Under the pieces are notes generated by a model, which ran no database searches, had not been told where the DNA came from, and saw only the letters and a program-made list of their open reading frames with translations. 64,000 nt of DNA from Candidatus Eisenbacteria bacterium (GTDB lineage: Bacteria; Eisenbacteria; RBG-16-71-46). Both the position numbers and the translations under genes were made by a program. The stretch's first letter is position 1. Each line of letters starts with the position of its first letter. Location of the stretch: assembly GCA_020847735.1 (NCBI GenBank), contig JADLBL010000015.1, forward strand, positions 304,755-368,754, read 5' to 3'. Below are positions 1-8,930 of the stretch, in pieces.

Positions 1-486
1 GACGTCACGACCGGCGTGGACATGATGGAAGTGGGCAACGCCGTGGATCAGGCGACCAAGGAGATCACCCAGCGTTACGACTTCAAGGGCGTCAAGGCGG
101 GGATCGAGTTGGACGCGAAGGCCGGCACCCTCACGCTGACCGCGCCCGACGACTACAAGCTCGGCGCCGTCTGGGAAGTGCTGCAGGGCAAGATGGTCAA
201 GCGCAAGGTGCCCGTGCAGAACCTGACGCGCGGCACGGCCGAGTCCGCCGCCGGCTCGTCGCTGCGCCAGACCGTGACGCTCACGACCGGGCTGTCGAGC
301 GAGTTGTGCCGCGAGATCGTCAAGTTCCTCAAGGACGCCAAGCTCCGCAAGGTGCAGGCCGCGATCCAGGGCGACACCGTACGGATCTCCTCCCCCAGCA
401 AGGACGACCTGCAGGGGGCGATGGCGCTGCTTCGCGGGCACGACTTCGGCGTCGAGCTCAAGTTCGGCAACTACCGGACGAACTGA
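1..486 (+). CDS. yajQ: YajQ family cyclic-di-GMP/nucleotide-binding protein, 5' end cut by window edge
   Basis: The reading frame is open from base 1, so the gene starts upstream and about 162 codons are visible. The translation follows the YajQ pattern: an N-terminal V-D-M-M-E-V-x-N-A-V-D-Q-A stretch, a Y-D-F-K-G-V segment, a central K-R-K-V-P-V-Q-N-L motif, and the C-terminal V-Q-A-x-I-Q-G-D-x-V-R-I-S-S-x-S-K-D-D-L-Q-x-x-M block ending in F-G-N-Y-R. YajQ proteins are cytoplasmic, about 160-165 aa, with two ferredoxin-like domains. Members have been shown to bind cyclic di-GMP and act through transcription factor partners. Almost the whole protein is present; only about the first 6 residues should be missing. 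Family assignment is firm; the ligand in this organism is inferred. Confidence 0.93.
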   Translation, partial: DVTTGVDMMEVGNAVDQATKEITQRYDFKGVKAGIELDAKAGTLTLTAPDDYKLGAVWEVLQGKMVKRKVPVQNLTRGTAESAAGSSLRQTVTLTTGLSSELCREIVKFLKDAKLRKVQAAIQGDTVRISSPSKDDLQGAMALLRGHDFGVELKFGNYRTN

Positions 487-488
487 GC

Positions 489-650
489 GTGGAAGACGCC
501 CCGCTCCGCTGAAGCCGCGACGGCTTCGTGGTGGACACCGGCCGCGCGCGCGTGAACCCCGACGTCGTGCACGGCTTCCTCACCACCAACTACCGGGCGC
601 GGGGCATCCCGCTCGCGGCGGTTCGAGCCCGCCTCGTCGTGCTCCCTTCC
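489..650 (+). pseudogene. Decayed N-terminal fragment of a GNAT acetyltransferase
   Basis: In the frame starting at 489 the translation contains D-G-F-V-V-D-T-G-R-A-R-V-N-P-D-V-V-H-G-F (residues from about 518), followed by L-T-T-N-Y-R-A-R-G-I-P. This resembles the conserved start of one GNAT N-acetyltransferase subfamily (R-x-D-x-x-x-H-x-F-L-S-x-S-Y-W-A-x-G-I-P). There is an in-frame TGA at 510-512. The acetyl-CoA-binding region is missing, because by 652 the sequence already belongs to the opposite-strand gene. I read it as a relic left by a deletion or rearrangement. A short real ORF starting at 528 or 531 cannot be excluded. Confidence 0.5.
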
Positions 651-651
651 T

Positions 652-2724
652 TCATCGCACGCGAATCAGGAGCCGATGGAAGCTCTGGTCGCCGGCGAGC
701 AGCCGGACGAAGTAGGCCCCGGCCGGCACCGCGGCGCGCGCGTCGTCGCGGCCATCCCAGTCCACACGGTGGGCGCCGGCCTCGCGCAGGCCCCGATCGA
801 GCACCCGGACGCGGCGGCCGCCGACGTCGAAGACCGAGAGTTCGATCGCGCCCGGTCTCGCCAGCGTGTAGCCGAGCGCCGCGCTAGTGCGGAACGGTGA
901 CGGCCGCGCCGCGGCGAGGCCGGTGACCGCCGGTGGCGCATCGCCGGCCGCGAGGGTCCCCTCGGGCTCGCCCACCGCGAACTCGCCGAACGAGCCGAGC
1001 GCCGTGGCCTGCGTGCTGATCGCGGTGCGCGTTCCGACCGCCGGCAGGGACCACGCGCCCTCACGCCGGGCGACGCGGAAGAGGCTCGAATCCGCACCCG
1101 GATCCAGGTCGTCGGGATGGAAACCGAAGGTCACGTCGCAGGTGGTGAACGGCAGGCCGAGGTTCGTCACCGTCCACGTGCGGTTGACGCCCTGGTCGGG
1201 ATCCAGGGCGGAGGCGGCGAGATCGGCATGGTCGCCGGGGTCGGTTCGCACGACCACCGTTCCCGAGTCGCCGACACTGGCGAACGCGAGCGTGACGGGG
1301 GCCGCGCGGGCCGCGTCTCCCACGCGGTAGTCCCGCGTGAGCGTTCCACCCGGGCCCGGGATGAGCTGGCCGAGATTGCCATCCACCCAGTAGCTGCCGG
1401 TGATGCCGCCGGCGGGGCCCAGGTGCAGCACGTGCGCGCCGGTCAGGAGGCGCCCGCCGCTCAGCTTCACGGAGCCGTCCGAGACGAGATCGCTCGCGAG
1501 CAGGACGGCCACGGGGTTGACGACCTCGATCTCGCTGCGGACCCCGAGCACGACGTTGCCCGACGCGTTGATGTTCTGCGCGGCCGATCCGGCGAGGCGC
1601 ATCCTCGCGACTTCGGGACCCGCGGGATCGAGCTCGAGTGTTCCATTCCCGAGAACGACGAGGTCGCCGCGCAGGTCGAGGGCCGAGTCCGGCGAAGTTG
1701 CGAGCAGCTGCAGGCGCCCCGAGAGGATCGAGAGGTTGTCCATCGTGCAGCCGAGCGTGAGGGCGACGGAATAGGTGGCCAGGGAATCGGGCAGGTTGAT
1801 CTCGCAGTCCCCGTACCTGCGGCCGTCGAACGCCCCGCCGCCCGCGAGCTCGAGGTGGCGGTAGAGGCTGCCCGCCTGCAGCACGACGCGGCTGGCGGGC
1901 GCCGGCAGTCCGAACGCCACGTCCCCACCCTGCTGGTGGTAGCTGGAACCGGACTCGAAGACCACCACGTCCTCCGCGCCGGCATCGCCGAACGGGCTGC
2001 CGACGAGCTCGTCCATCGCCCGGAAGCTGGCACCGCTGGCGAAGACCAGCGCCCCCGCGTCCATGGGCAGCACCCGATGCGAACCCTGGGAGGCCCACAA
2101 CTCTCCCGCGATGCGGCCCGTCGCTCCAGGGGCCAGCGCGATCCTGACCGAGCTCCCCGAACCCGGCGTCGCGAACAGCCACAATCGGGACCCGGCTTCG
2201 ACGATGAAGTCGTCGCCGGCGGCCCCGGCGATACGTAACGTGTCGCTCGCGCCGTCGTTCTGGATCGTGACGGCGGCATTGCCTCTGACGTGCAGCCGGC
2301 CCAGCGTCTGGAGCGGAACGTCGGTGACGGTGGCGGCCGGAGTCATCGCCCCGTCGAAGATCAGCGCGTCGTCGGAGGCGGGCGTGTTGCGTGCCGGCGT
2401 CCAACTGGAGGGCGTGCTCCACGAGCCACTCGGCGCGTTCCAGGTGTAGGTGTGCGGCGACGGAGCGCGCGCCGCCAGGCGCTGCCAGAAGCCTCCTCGG
2501 AGCACGAAGGTCCCGCCGGCATGCGCTCCGGCATCCGGCTGGCCGATGGACCCCGAAAGGCGGTGGCCGCCGCCGGCCGCCGCGGTGCGGCCGCCACCAT
2601 CGATCGTGTACCAGGTGACCGTGTCCGCGGCCCGACAGGGCACGGTGACGAGGGCGAGAGCCGCGACCACCCAGCCGACCGCGAGCGCCGGCGGCCCGAC
2701 GAGTCCCTCCCGGGGCGAGCTCAT
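652..2724 (-). CDS. Secreted beta-rich protein with FlgD-type C-terminal domain
   Basis: This is a 690-aa protein of unknown function. The ATG at 2724 is chosen because it forms a 4-nt ATGA overlap with the upstream gene and is followed by a plausible signal peptide (hydrophobic residues about 12-30, ending C-R-A-A-D). The middle is rich in G, S, T and D with L-x-L-x-G-D-L style strands, as in beta-helix or lectin-like secreted proteins. The last 80 residues (S-P-F-R-T-S-A-A-L-G-Y-T-L then L-S-V-F-D-V-x-G-R-R-V, W-D-G-R-D and P-A-G-A-Y-F-V-R-L) match the FlgD Ig-like / T9SS-type C-terminal domain common on exported FCB-group proteins. Cell-surface or secreted location is inferred. Function is unknown. 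Confidence 0.82.
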   Translation of the reverse strand: MSSPREGLVGPPALAVGWVVAALALVTVPCRAADTVTWYTIDGGGRTAAAGGGHRLSGSIGQPDAGAHAGGTFVLRGGFWQRLAARAPSPHTYTWNAPSGSWSTPSSWTPARNTPASDDALIFDGAMTPAATVTDVPLQTLGRLHVRGNAAVTIQNDGASDTLRIAGAAGDDFIVEAGSRLWLFATPGSGSSVRIALAPGATGRIAGELWASQGSHRVLPMDAGALVFASGASFRAMDELVGSPFGDAGAEDVVVFESGSSYHQQGGDVAFGLPAPASRVVLQAGSLYRHLELAGGGAFDGRRYGDCEINLPDSLATYSVALTLGCTMDNLSILSGRLQLLATSPDSALDLRGDLVVLGNGTLELDPAGPEVARMRLAGSAAQNINASGNVVLGVRSEIEVVNPVAVLLASDLVSDGSVKLSGGRLLTGAHVLHLGPAGGITGSYWVDGNLGQLIPGPGGTLTRDYRVGDAARAAPVTLAFASVGDSGTVVVRTDPGDHADLAASALDPDQGVNRTWTVTNLGLPFTTCDVTFGFHPDDLDPGADSSLFRVARREGAWSLPAVGTRTAISTQATALGSFGEFAVGEPEGTLAAGDAPPAVTGLAAARPSPFRTSAALGYTLARPGAIELSVFDVGGRRVRVLDRGLREAGAHRVDWDGRDDARAAVPAGAYFVRLLAGDQSFHRLLIRVR

Positions 2725-3815
2725 CGCCGGCCGATCGCGATGAGGTCGAACGTGCAGTCCACCGGCGTTCCCGACCCGCTGACGACCCGGATCGTGCACG
2801 AGCCGGCAAAATGCGAACTGATGATGGCGATGCGGTCCAGGCTGGGGTGCTGGCAGGTCGCCGTGATGGACGGCTGATCCACGAACGGCGTGTCGAACGT
2901 GATGGAGTAGACGCCGGTCCCGGTGCGAGTGGACGCGAATCCGAGTCCGAAGAGCCGGAAGCCCGAGCTCGACACGACTCCGCGCACGATCTTCAGGTCA
3001 ATCTCGGCGCCGGGCACGAAGTACTCGCCCGCGGATCCCACCTTGATGCTGCCGCGGACGTCGAGCCTCGCGGCGGGGGTCGAGGTGCCGATACCCACGT
3101 TTCCAATCGGGCTGATTCTGAGCCTTTCAGTCCCGAGCGTGTAGACGAGCACCGCGCCGTTCGAGCGTGAGTTGAAGATCGAGAGGTTCGGGCTGCCCGT
3201 ATTGCCGAAGCCCATCCATCCGGTTTGGGCCGAAAGGCTGTTCGAGAAACCGACGAATCCCGTCTGGTTCGCCTCACTGGCGTCGTCCTGCAGGATCATC
3301 GCCGGCCCCGTGCTTCGGGCGTGGATGAGGGCGGCGGGCGCCGCGGTTCCGACGCCGACATTGCCGCCGGTGTAGCTGAGATTCGTGCCATTGAGCTGCC
3401 ACGGTCCGAGCGAGTACGGGGTGGCGGTCATCGCCTGCCGCGGGCCGAGCGGGGTGGCGGAAGTACAGGTTCCGTCGGCGCACAACTCGATCTGGAGCCA
3501 GCGGGCTTCGCCGTTGAACGCCGTCGCGCCGAACTCGTCTCCCGCGTTCACCTGGGCGGAGAAGAGCCCGCCGTTCACCGTGATGTTCGAGACGACCTGG
3601 CTGGTCCCGATCTGGGTTCCCCCGGTGGGCGGATCGCCCGCGCCCGCGGCATCCCACAGGCTGAAGCGCAGGTGAACCGTCCCCGTGACGAGGGAGTCGG
3701 CCTCGCTCAGCTGCCCCTGGTAGGTGAAGGAGCGGCCGAGCGGCGCGCCGACCGCAACAGCCGGAAGGAGCGCCACAAGCAGGAACGCGCCGAGAATCCC
3801 GGGTCGGACTGACAT
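2721..3815 (-). CDS. Secreted repeat protein resembling tail-fibre/adhesin-like shafts
   Basis: A 364-aa protein. The ATG at 3815 is preferred over an upstream start at 3896 because it is followed directly by a clean signal peptide (S-V-R-P-G-I-L-G-A-F-L-L-V-A-L-L-P ending A-V-G-A). After a beta-sandwich-like segment (F-T-Y-Q-G-Q-L-x-E-A-D) it carries two N-V-G-[VI]-G-T-x-x-P-A-A motifs (about residues 147 and 243). These are typical of shaft segments in tail-fibre-like and surface proteins of Bacteroidetes and related phyla. The C-terminal 100 residues are a distinct unknown domain with two cysteines. Its stop overlaps the start of the 652-2724 gene, so the two are probably co-expressed and may act together at the cell surface. 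Exact function is unknown. Confidence 0.78.
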   Translation of the reverse strand: MSVRPGILGAFLLVALLPAVAVGAPLGRSFTYQGQLSEADSLVTGTVHLRFSLWDAAGAGDPPTGGTQIGTSQVVSNITVNGGLFSAQVNAGDEFGATAFNGEARWLQIELCADGTCTSATPLGPRQAMTATPYSLGPWQLNGTNLSYTGGNVGVGTAAPAALIHARSTGPAMILQDDASEANQTGFVGFSNSLSAQTGWMGFGNTGSPNLSIFNSRSNGAVLVYTLGTERLRISPIGNVGIGTSTPAARLDVRGSIKVGSAGEYFVPGAEIDLKIVRGVVSSSGFRLFGLGFASTRTGTGVYSITFDTPFVDQPSITATCQHPSLDRIAIISSHFAGSCTIRVVSGSGTPVDCTFDLIAIGRR

Positions 3816-3972
3816 GGTGGCCTCCGCAGGGACCGAGAGCGGGCCGTGAGCCGGGCCCTGTGACGCAGCAAGGGAACGGGCGATGAGGGTGGACACCCCT
3901 ACATGCGCCGAACCGGGCGCCGTGGTGTCACGCGGCCGGCGACACGCGGTTCCTTCCCGCCCGGGCCGAGCG

Positions 3973-5985
3973 TCAGTACTGAACGAGGCGCGGCCAGACC
4001 TCGCTCGCCAGCTCGGGGGCCGCGGCGCCGCGCCGGATCGCGGCCCGCAGCCGCGCGGCCAGCGTATCGCCGGGCGCGAGGAGCTCGGCCTGCTCGAGCG
4101 CGGCCGCGGCGCTGTCGCTCCGCCCGAGGCCGAGCCACACGACCGCCGACGCGGCGCGGTAGCCGGCGACGCCGGGCGCGAGCGCGAGCAGCGTGTCGAG
4201 CTCGGTGCGCGCCGGGCCCAGCTGGTGCGAGCGGACCAGCGCGTCCACGAGCTGGAAGCGGTAGAGCGCCATGGTCGGCCGCGAACGCAGCGCCTCGCGA
4301 AACGCCCGCTCGGCGATGTCGTAGCGCCCGCGGTGGAGCGCGATACGCCCGAGCTGGCTGTGGGCGTGGTTCTGCAGCGGGTTCTCGTCGAGCGCGCGCC
4401 GGTACCATTCGAGCGCCTCGTCCTCGCGGCCCTTCGACCAGTACCAGTCGGCGACCATCACCTGCGCGCGGCCGCGCCCGAGCGGCAGCACCTTGTAGCG
4501 TTCGATCGTGCGCTCGGCCGAGGCGTTGAGCGCGATCCACGGAACGGTGTGAAAGAGCGAGGCGAGCGCCAGCACGAACAGCCAGCGGCGCAGCCCTTCG
4601 CCGGTCCACGCCGCGCGCGTCGCCAGGCCGAGCGCGACCAGCGTGAAGACGAAGCCCGCGGGCGCGAGCAAGTCCCAGTTGCGCGCCACGCCGAGGTTCG
4701 AATCGCCGGCGATGAGCGAGGCGGCGAGGTAGCCGGGAGCGAGCGCGGCGAGGAACAGCGATCGCCCGTGGCGCCACAGGCGCAGCCGCAGCGCGGCCAC
4801 GCCGGATACGCCGAGCAGGAAGATTCCCAGCGGGCCGATCAGCAGTTGCTGCTGCAGGAACTGCGCGGGCGTGGGTGGATGAAAGCCGTAGCTGGTCGTG
4901 GAATCGGTCGTCCTGCGGCCGAGCGCGAGCAGCATCGCGGTCCAGTCGTAGCCGTGGCCGAGGCGCGAAAGCAGCAGGTGCATCGCCGCGAACAGTCCCG
5001 CTCCGATCGCCAGGTCGCGCAGCGCCGCGACCCGCGCGCGGGGGTCGAGCAGCCGGTGCGCGACCAGCACGGCGAACGACGGCGCGACGACCGCGGCCGA
5101 AAGGTGGAGCGCCATGGCCAGCACGAGCCACGTCGCCGGCAGCAGAAGCGGCGCGCGCCCCCGCAGCGCGCGCAGCGCGGCGAGCGCGTACGCCGCGAGC
5201 GCGAGCGCGAGGAACGTGTAGTTCTCGACGTAGCCGAAGAAGAGCTGCAGGTAGCCCTGCGCGACCAGCACGACGAACGCCAGCGCGTGGACCGCGCGCA
5301 CGGCCCGATCCCCGGTCGCGGCGGGCCGTCCGGCGGCCGTGCCGCCACCCGCCAGTTCGCCCGCGAGCGCCCAGGCGATCGGCACGAACAGCGCGCCGCA
5401 CAGCGCGCTCGAGAGCCCGACCGTCGCGTGCGCGACTTCGGCCGCGCCCGCTCCGCCGCGCGCGAACCACGGCCCGAAGAGCAGGTAGAAGCCGCGGTGG
5501 AGCGCGAGCGAGAGCGGCTCGTCCGGGTGGAACGCCTGCCCCTCCGGCACGAAGCGCACGATGGCGTTGCCGTCGCCGAGCAGGGTGTGCCCTTCACGGA
5601 ACGCCCAGAAGAACGCCCCCGCGAGGGCGGCCGCCACCGCCCGGCCGGTCCAGCCCGGCAGCGCCGGCGCCCACCCGAGCGCGCGCACCAGCGTGCGGTC
5701 GAGCGCCGCCGCCCCGCGCCAGGCCGCGAGCAGCCCGAAAGCCACCAGCGCGAGCGCGGGCACGAACGCCGCGCGCGGCAGGAACGCCCACGAGTGAACG
5801 CCCCACCAGCGATCGCGCAACACGGTCGCGCCGGCGACCTCGGCCGCGATCGCGGCCAGCGCGAGCGCCACGCCGCCGGCCGCCAGCCAGCCGGTCGCGG
5901 GACCGGCCGGGGGCGGAGCGATCACCGCGGGTCTGGGAGTTCGGTTCCTGATCGGGTCCTCCGCAATCGCTCGCCGCCGCGACAT
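3973..5985 (-). CDS. Polytopic membrane protein with C-terminal TPR domain
   Basis: A 670-aa protein of unknown function. It has roughly eleven or twelve hydrophobic segments between residues about 33 and 450, several separated by Arg-rich cytoplasmic loops. A hydrophilic helical tail (about 470-670) follows, with TPR-like repeats such as A-L-E-W-Y-R-R-A-L-D-E-N-P and L-G-R-I-A-L-H-R-G-R-Y-D-I-A-E-R-A-F. The first extracytoplasmic loop contains L-L-G-D-G-N and a H-P-D-E-P motif. The size and membrane layout recall lipid-linked sugar transferases of the GT-C class, whose acidic motif lies in that loop, but no specific family is recognised. The gene lies between two others on the same strand with short gaps. 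Confidence 0.8.
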   Translation of the reverse strand: MSRRRAIAEDPIRNRTPRPAVIAPPPAGPATGWLAAGGVALALAAIAAEVAGATVLRDRWWGVHSWAFLPRAAFVPALALVAFGLLAAWRGAAALDRTLVRALGWAPALPGWTGRAVAAALAGAFFWAFREGHTLLGDGNAIVRFVPEGQAFHPDEPLSLALHRGFYLLFGPWFARGGAGAAEVAHATVGLSSALCGALFVPIAWALAGELAGGGTAAGRPAATGDRAVRAVHALAFVVLVAQGYLQLFFGYVENYTFLALALAAYALAALRALRGRAPLLLPATWLVLAMALHLSAAVVAPSFAVLVAHRLLDPRARVAALRDLAIGAGLFAAMHLLLSRLGHGYDWTAMLLALGRRTTDSTTSYGFHPPTPAQFLQQQLLIGPLGIFLLGVSGVAALRLRLWRHGRSLFLAALAPGYLAASLIAGDSNLGVARNWDLLAPAGFVFTLVALGLATRAAWTGEGLRRWLFVLALASLFHTVPWIALNASAERTIERYKVLPLGRGRAQVMVADWYWSKGREDEALEWYRRALDENPLQNHAHSQLGRIALHRGRYDIAERAFREALRSRPTMALYRFQLVDALVRSHQLGPARTELDTLLALAPGVAGYRAASAVVWLGLGRSDSAAAALEQAELLAPGDTLAARLRAAIRRGAAAPELASEVWPRLVQY

Positions 5986-6035
5986 TCACGGCGCGCCGCG
6001 CGCATCCTCCCACAGCCCGCGCGCCGGACCGCGGG

Positions 6036-7433
6036 TCAGCGCCGAAGGGGCAGCAGCACGATGCGTGTTTCCGTGGCGCCCGTGCATGGGACGACGCGCG
6101 TGGAATCGCCGCGGGCGTCCGCATAGCGAAGCCTGCCGCCCGCCTTGTAGCCCAGTCGCCATTCGCCGCACGGCAGCGGGCCGAAGCGGAACTCGCGCGG
6201 CGCGCCCATGAAGAGCGAGACCTCGACGGGCCTGGCGCCGGGAGCGTCGAGCACCAGGGTCACGGGCGTGTGCTCTTCGAGCGGACGGTCCCAGCCGATC
6301 TCCACCGTTCCGCGCACGCTGCAGCGGCACGTGTCGGCCCGCGGCACGCTGTCGCGCCGCACGTACGGGTCCATCGCGCGCACGGCCGAGGGCCGGGGCG
6401 GCGGCGCGGCCACCTCGCGCGAGCTGGCGACGACCCGGGGCGGCGGCGGCGCGCTGCGCGCGCTGTTGCGGGGCACGGCGCGCGGGGCGGCCGGCGGCGG
6501 TGCGGTCGCGAGCGCGACGCTGTCGCGGGTCGCGGCCGGCGGCGCTGGAGCGAGCACGACGCTGTCGCGGGTCGCGGCCGGCGGCGCTGGAGCGGGCACG
6601 ACGCTGTCGCGGGCCGGGGCCGGCGGCGGCACCGTGGCAACCGCGGCGCTGTCGCGTGGCGCGGCCGGCGGCGGCGCCGTGGCAACCGCGACGCTGTCGC
6701 GCGGCGCGAGCGGCGGCGGCGCGTCGGCGAGCGCGACGCTGTCGCGCGCGATGGCCGCCGGCGCAGGGTTGGGGTCCGCGGTCCCGGCCGGGGGCGCGAC
6801 CGCGCGCGGCATCGGCGGCGTCTCGGCCGGCGGCGGCGGCGCTTCGCCCGGGAGAATCGCGTCGTGGCTGAACGAGCCCTCGGTCCCGCCGGTCGCGGCG
6901 CCGCCGAAGTCCGCCTCGATCCACGCGACCGGAACGCTCTCGAGCTCGAGCGCGGTCACGACCGCGTTCGCCGCGGCCGCGCGGTTCGAATGGACGCGCA
7001 CGCGCCCGCCGCCGGCCTGCCAGGCGGCGTCCACGACGAGCGACGTGCCGCCGCCCGAAAGGCCGAGCCGGCGCCCCTGCGCTTCGGCGCGCACCTCGAT
7101 CCGGAACGGCAGGCGTTTCAGGGCCGCGGGCATCCCGAGCGGCAGCGACAGCGCGTAGCGCCCTTCGTCGTCCGTGAGCGCGCTGACGCTGACGCTGCCG
7201 CGCGCCATGACACGCGCGCCGGCGAGCGGCTTGCCGTCGGGCGCGAGCGTCCGCCCGCGCACGACGATCGTGCGCGGCGCGACTTGCGCGCTCGCCGGCC
7301 CGGCGAGCGCGGGCACGAGCAGCGCGAGAGCGGCAACCGCCACCCGCCGCGCGAACCCACGGCCGGCGGCTTTCCGGCCCTCAGCGCTTCGCAAGCTCTT
7401 CGTACAGATACGCGCAGCTCTTCGTGCCGCCAT
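6036..7433 (-). CDS. Secreted protein with carboxypeptidase-regulatory-like domain and proline-rich repeats
   Basis: A 465-aa protein. A twin-Arg-containing hydrophobic leader (about residues 24-50, ending A-S-A-Q) is followed by a carboxypeptidase regulatory-like beta-sandwich (V-V-R-G-R-T-L-A-P-D-G-K-P-L-A-G-A-R-V, then D-D-E-G-R-Y). Residues about 225-310 consist of six tandem 14-15-aa units of the form R-D-S-V-x-x-A-x-A-P-P-P-A-x-P. The C-terminal 120 residues look like a second small beta domain. The assigned start overlaps the end of the upstream M20 gene by 53 nt; a GTG within the leader is an alternative but would shorten the signal peptide. Periplasmic or surface location is inferred. 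No enzymatic motif is seen. Confidence 0.75.
   Translation of the reverse strand: MAARRAARICTKSLRSAEGRKAAGRGFARRVAVAALALLVPALAGPASAQVAPRTIVVRGRTLAPDGKPLAGARVMARGSVSVSALTDDEGRYALSLPLGMPAALKRLPFRIEVRAEAQGRRLGLSGGGTSLVVDAAWQAGGGRVRVHSNRAAAANAVVTALELESVPVAWIEADFGGAATGGTEGSFSHDAILPGEAPPPPAETPPMPRAVAPPAGTADPNPAPAAIARDSVALADAPPPLAPRDSVAVATAPPPAAPRDSAAVATVPPPAPARDSVVPAPAPPAATRDSVVLAPAPPAATRDSVALATAPPPAAPRAVPRNSARSAPPPPRVVASSREVAAPPPRPSAVRAMDPYVRRDSVPRADTCRCSVRGTVEIGWDRPLEEHTPVTLVLDAPGARPVEVSLFMGAPREFRFGPLPCGEWRLGYKAGGRLRYADARGDSTRVVPCTGATETRIVLLPLRR
6508..6762 (-). repeat. Tandem coding repeat, about six copies of 42-45 bp
   Basis: On the plus strand the unit reads approximately GCGACGCTGTCGCGGGTCGC followed by a GCC/GGC-rich part. 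It recurs about every 42-45 bases and encodes the R-D-S-V...A-P-P-P units of the 6036-7433 protein. Two adjacent copies near 6530-6590 are almost identical, which suggests recent unit duplication. Confidence 0.8.
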
Positions 7434-8748
7434 GGAACGACGAAAGGGAGAACTTCTCGTTGGGAGCGTGAACCTGGTCGTCGTGCAGGCCGAAGCCCAT
7501 CAGGATGCACGGGTAGCCCAGCACCTTCTGAAACGACGCCATCACCGGAATCGAGCCGCCCTCGCGGAACAGCGCCGGCTTCTTCGTCCACGAGCGGGCC
7601 AGCGCGCGCACCGCCGCCTGAAGCAGCGGGTGCGAAGGGTCGGTGATGAACGGCTGCGCGCCGTGCAGGTTCGCGACCTTCACCGTGACGCCCGCGGGGG
7701 TGAGGCGCCGGACGTGCGCCGCGAACGCGGCGAAGACCTCGTCGGGGTCCTGGTCGGGCACGAGCCGCATGCTGACCTTGGCGGCGGCGAAGCTCGGCAG
7801 AACGGTCTTCGCACCCTCGCCGGTGTAACCGCTCCACATGCCGTTCACGTCACAGGTCGGTCGCGAAGTGACGCGTTCGTACGTCGAGTAGCCCTTTTCG
7901 CCGAAGGGCCCCGGCGAGCCCGTCTCGTGCAGGAACTTCGCCTCGTCGAAGGGCAGCGCTTCGATCGCCTGCTTCTCGAGCGCGGTGAGCGCGCGCACCC
8001 GGTCGTAGAAACCCGGGACGGTGCACCGCCCGTCGGCGTCGTGCAGCCCGGCGAGGATCGCGGCCAGCGCGTTCGCGGGATTGCGGACCGCGCCGCCGAA
8101 CTCCCCCGAGTGCAGGTCGCGCGCGGGGCCGGTGACCTCGATCTGCGTGTAGCACATGCCGCGCAGCGCGTAGCACAGCGCCGGCTGATCGGGGCCGAGC
8201 ATGCTGGTGTCGCTGACGACGATCACGTCGGCCTTCAGCCGGTCCTTCCAGGCGGTCAGGAACGGCTCGAGGCTGGTGCTGCCGGATTCCTCCTCGCCCT
8301 CGATCATCATCTTGAGGTTGACCGGCAGCCGTCCGTGGACCGCCAGGTGCGCGGCGACCGCGGCGCAGTGCATGTAGACCTGGCCCTTGTCGTCGCACGC
8401 GCCGCGCGCCCTGATCTTGCCGTCCTCGACGACGGGTTCGAACGGCTGCGTCTTCCACAGCTCGATCGGGTCCACGGGCTGGACGTCGTAGTGTCCGTAG
8501 AGCAGCACGGTCGGCGCGCCCGGTGCGCCCAGCCACTCGGCGTAAACGATCGGGTGGCCCTTCGTCTCGACCAGCTCGGCGGTGGTCATGCCGATCGCCT
8601 TCAGGTGCGCCGCCAGGTGCTCGGCGCAGCGGCGCACGTCGCCCTTGTGCTTCGGATCGGCCGAGATGCTGGGGATTCGCAGGATGGCCTTCAGGTCGTC
8701 GAGGAACCGGTCGCGATGGTTTTCGAGGTATTGCGCCAGGGCGTCCAT
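7381..8748 (-). CDS. M20 family dipeptidase
   Basis: A 455-aa metallopeptidase of the M20/M25/M40 family. It hydrolyses dipeptides or small acylated amino acids in the cytoplasm with two zinc ions. Visible signatures are Y-G-H-Y-D-V-Q-P-V-D-P (His and Asp ligands, about residues 94-104), G-A-C-D-D-K-G-Q (bridging Asp), I-E-G-E-E-E-S-G (general-base Glu and ligand Glu), and a D-L-H-S-G-x-F-G-G dimerisation-domain motif. The C-terminal M-G-F-G-L-H-D-D-Q-V-H-A-P-N-E block contains the last His. Length is typical of the PepV/CNDP-like branch. The start matches the conserved N-terminus. Substrate range is not deducible. Confidence 0.93.
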   Translation of the reverse strand: MDALAQYLENHRDRFLDDLKAILRIPSISADPKHKGDVRRCAEHLAAHLKAIGMTTAELVETKGHPIVYAEWLGAPGAPTVLLYGHYDVQPVDPIELWKTQPFEPVVEDGKIRARGACDDKGQVYMHCAAVAAHLAVHGRLPVNLKMMIEGEEESGSTSLEPFLTAWKDRLKADVIVVSDTSMLGPDQPALCYALRGMCYTQIEVTGPARDLHSGEFGGAVRNPANALAAILAGLHDADGRCTVPGFYDRVRALTALEKQAIEALPFDEAKFLHETGSPGPFGEKGYSTYERVTSRPTCDVNGMWSGYTGEGAKTVLPSFAAAKVSMRLVPDQDPDEVFAAFAAHVRRLTPAGVTVKVANLHGAQPFITDPSHPLLQAAVRALARSWTKKPALFREGGSIPVMASFQKVLGYPCILMGFGLHDDQVHAPNEKFSLSSFHGGTKSCAYLYEELAKR

Positions 8749-8930
8749 GACGATGACTCCGTTGGGTGGGCCGTGATCGTACGTCCGGAAGCGAATACTG
8801 TATCGCGCCCCGCCCGCCGCCCGCCAACCGGGACCCGCGCGCGTCGCGCGGGCCCGGCGCTTGTCACGACGTCGCGCCCGACCGCATGATGCGCGCCCGT
8901 CCCTCCCCTCACCCGGTCCGCCTGAGAGCC

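Noticed and set aside
3883..6126. A plus-strand open frame of 747 codons antisense to the membrane/TPR gene
   Set aside because: The translation is Arg/Glu/Gln-rich with no domain and lies over a clear minus-strand gene; long antisense frames are expected at this GC content.
7174..8889. A 571-codon plus-strand frame antisense to the M20 peptidase
   Set aside because: It is a shadow of the peptidase gene; the peptidase has all zinc motifs.
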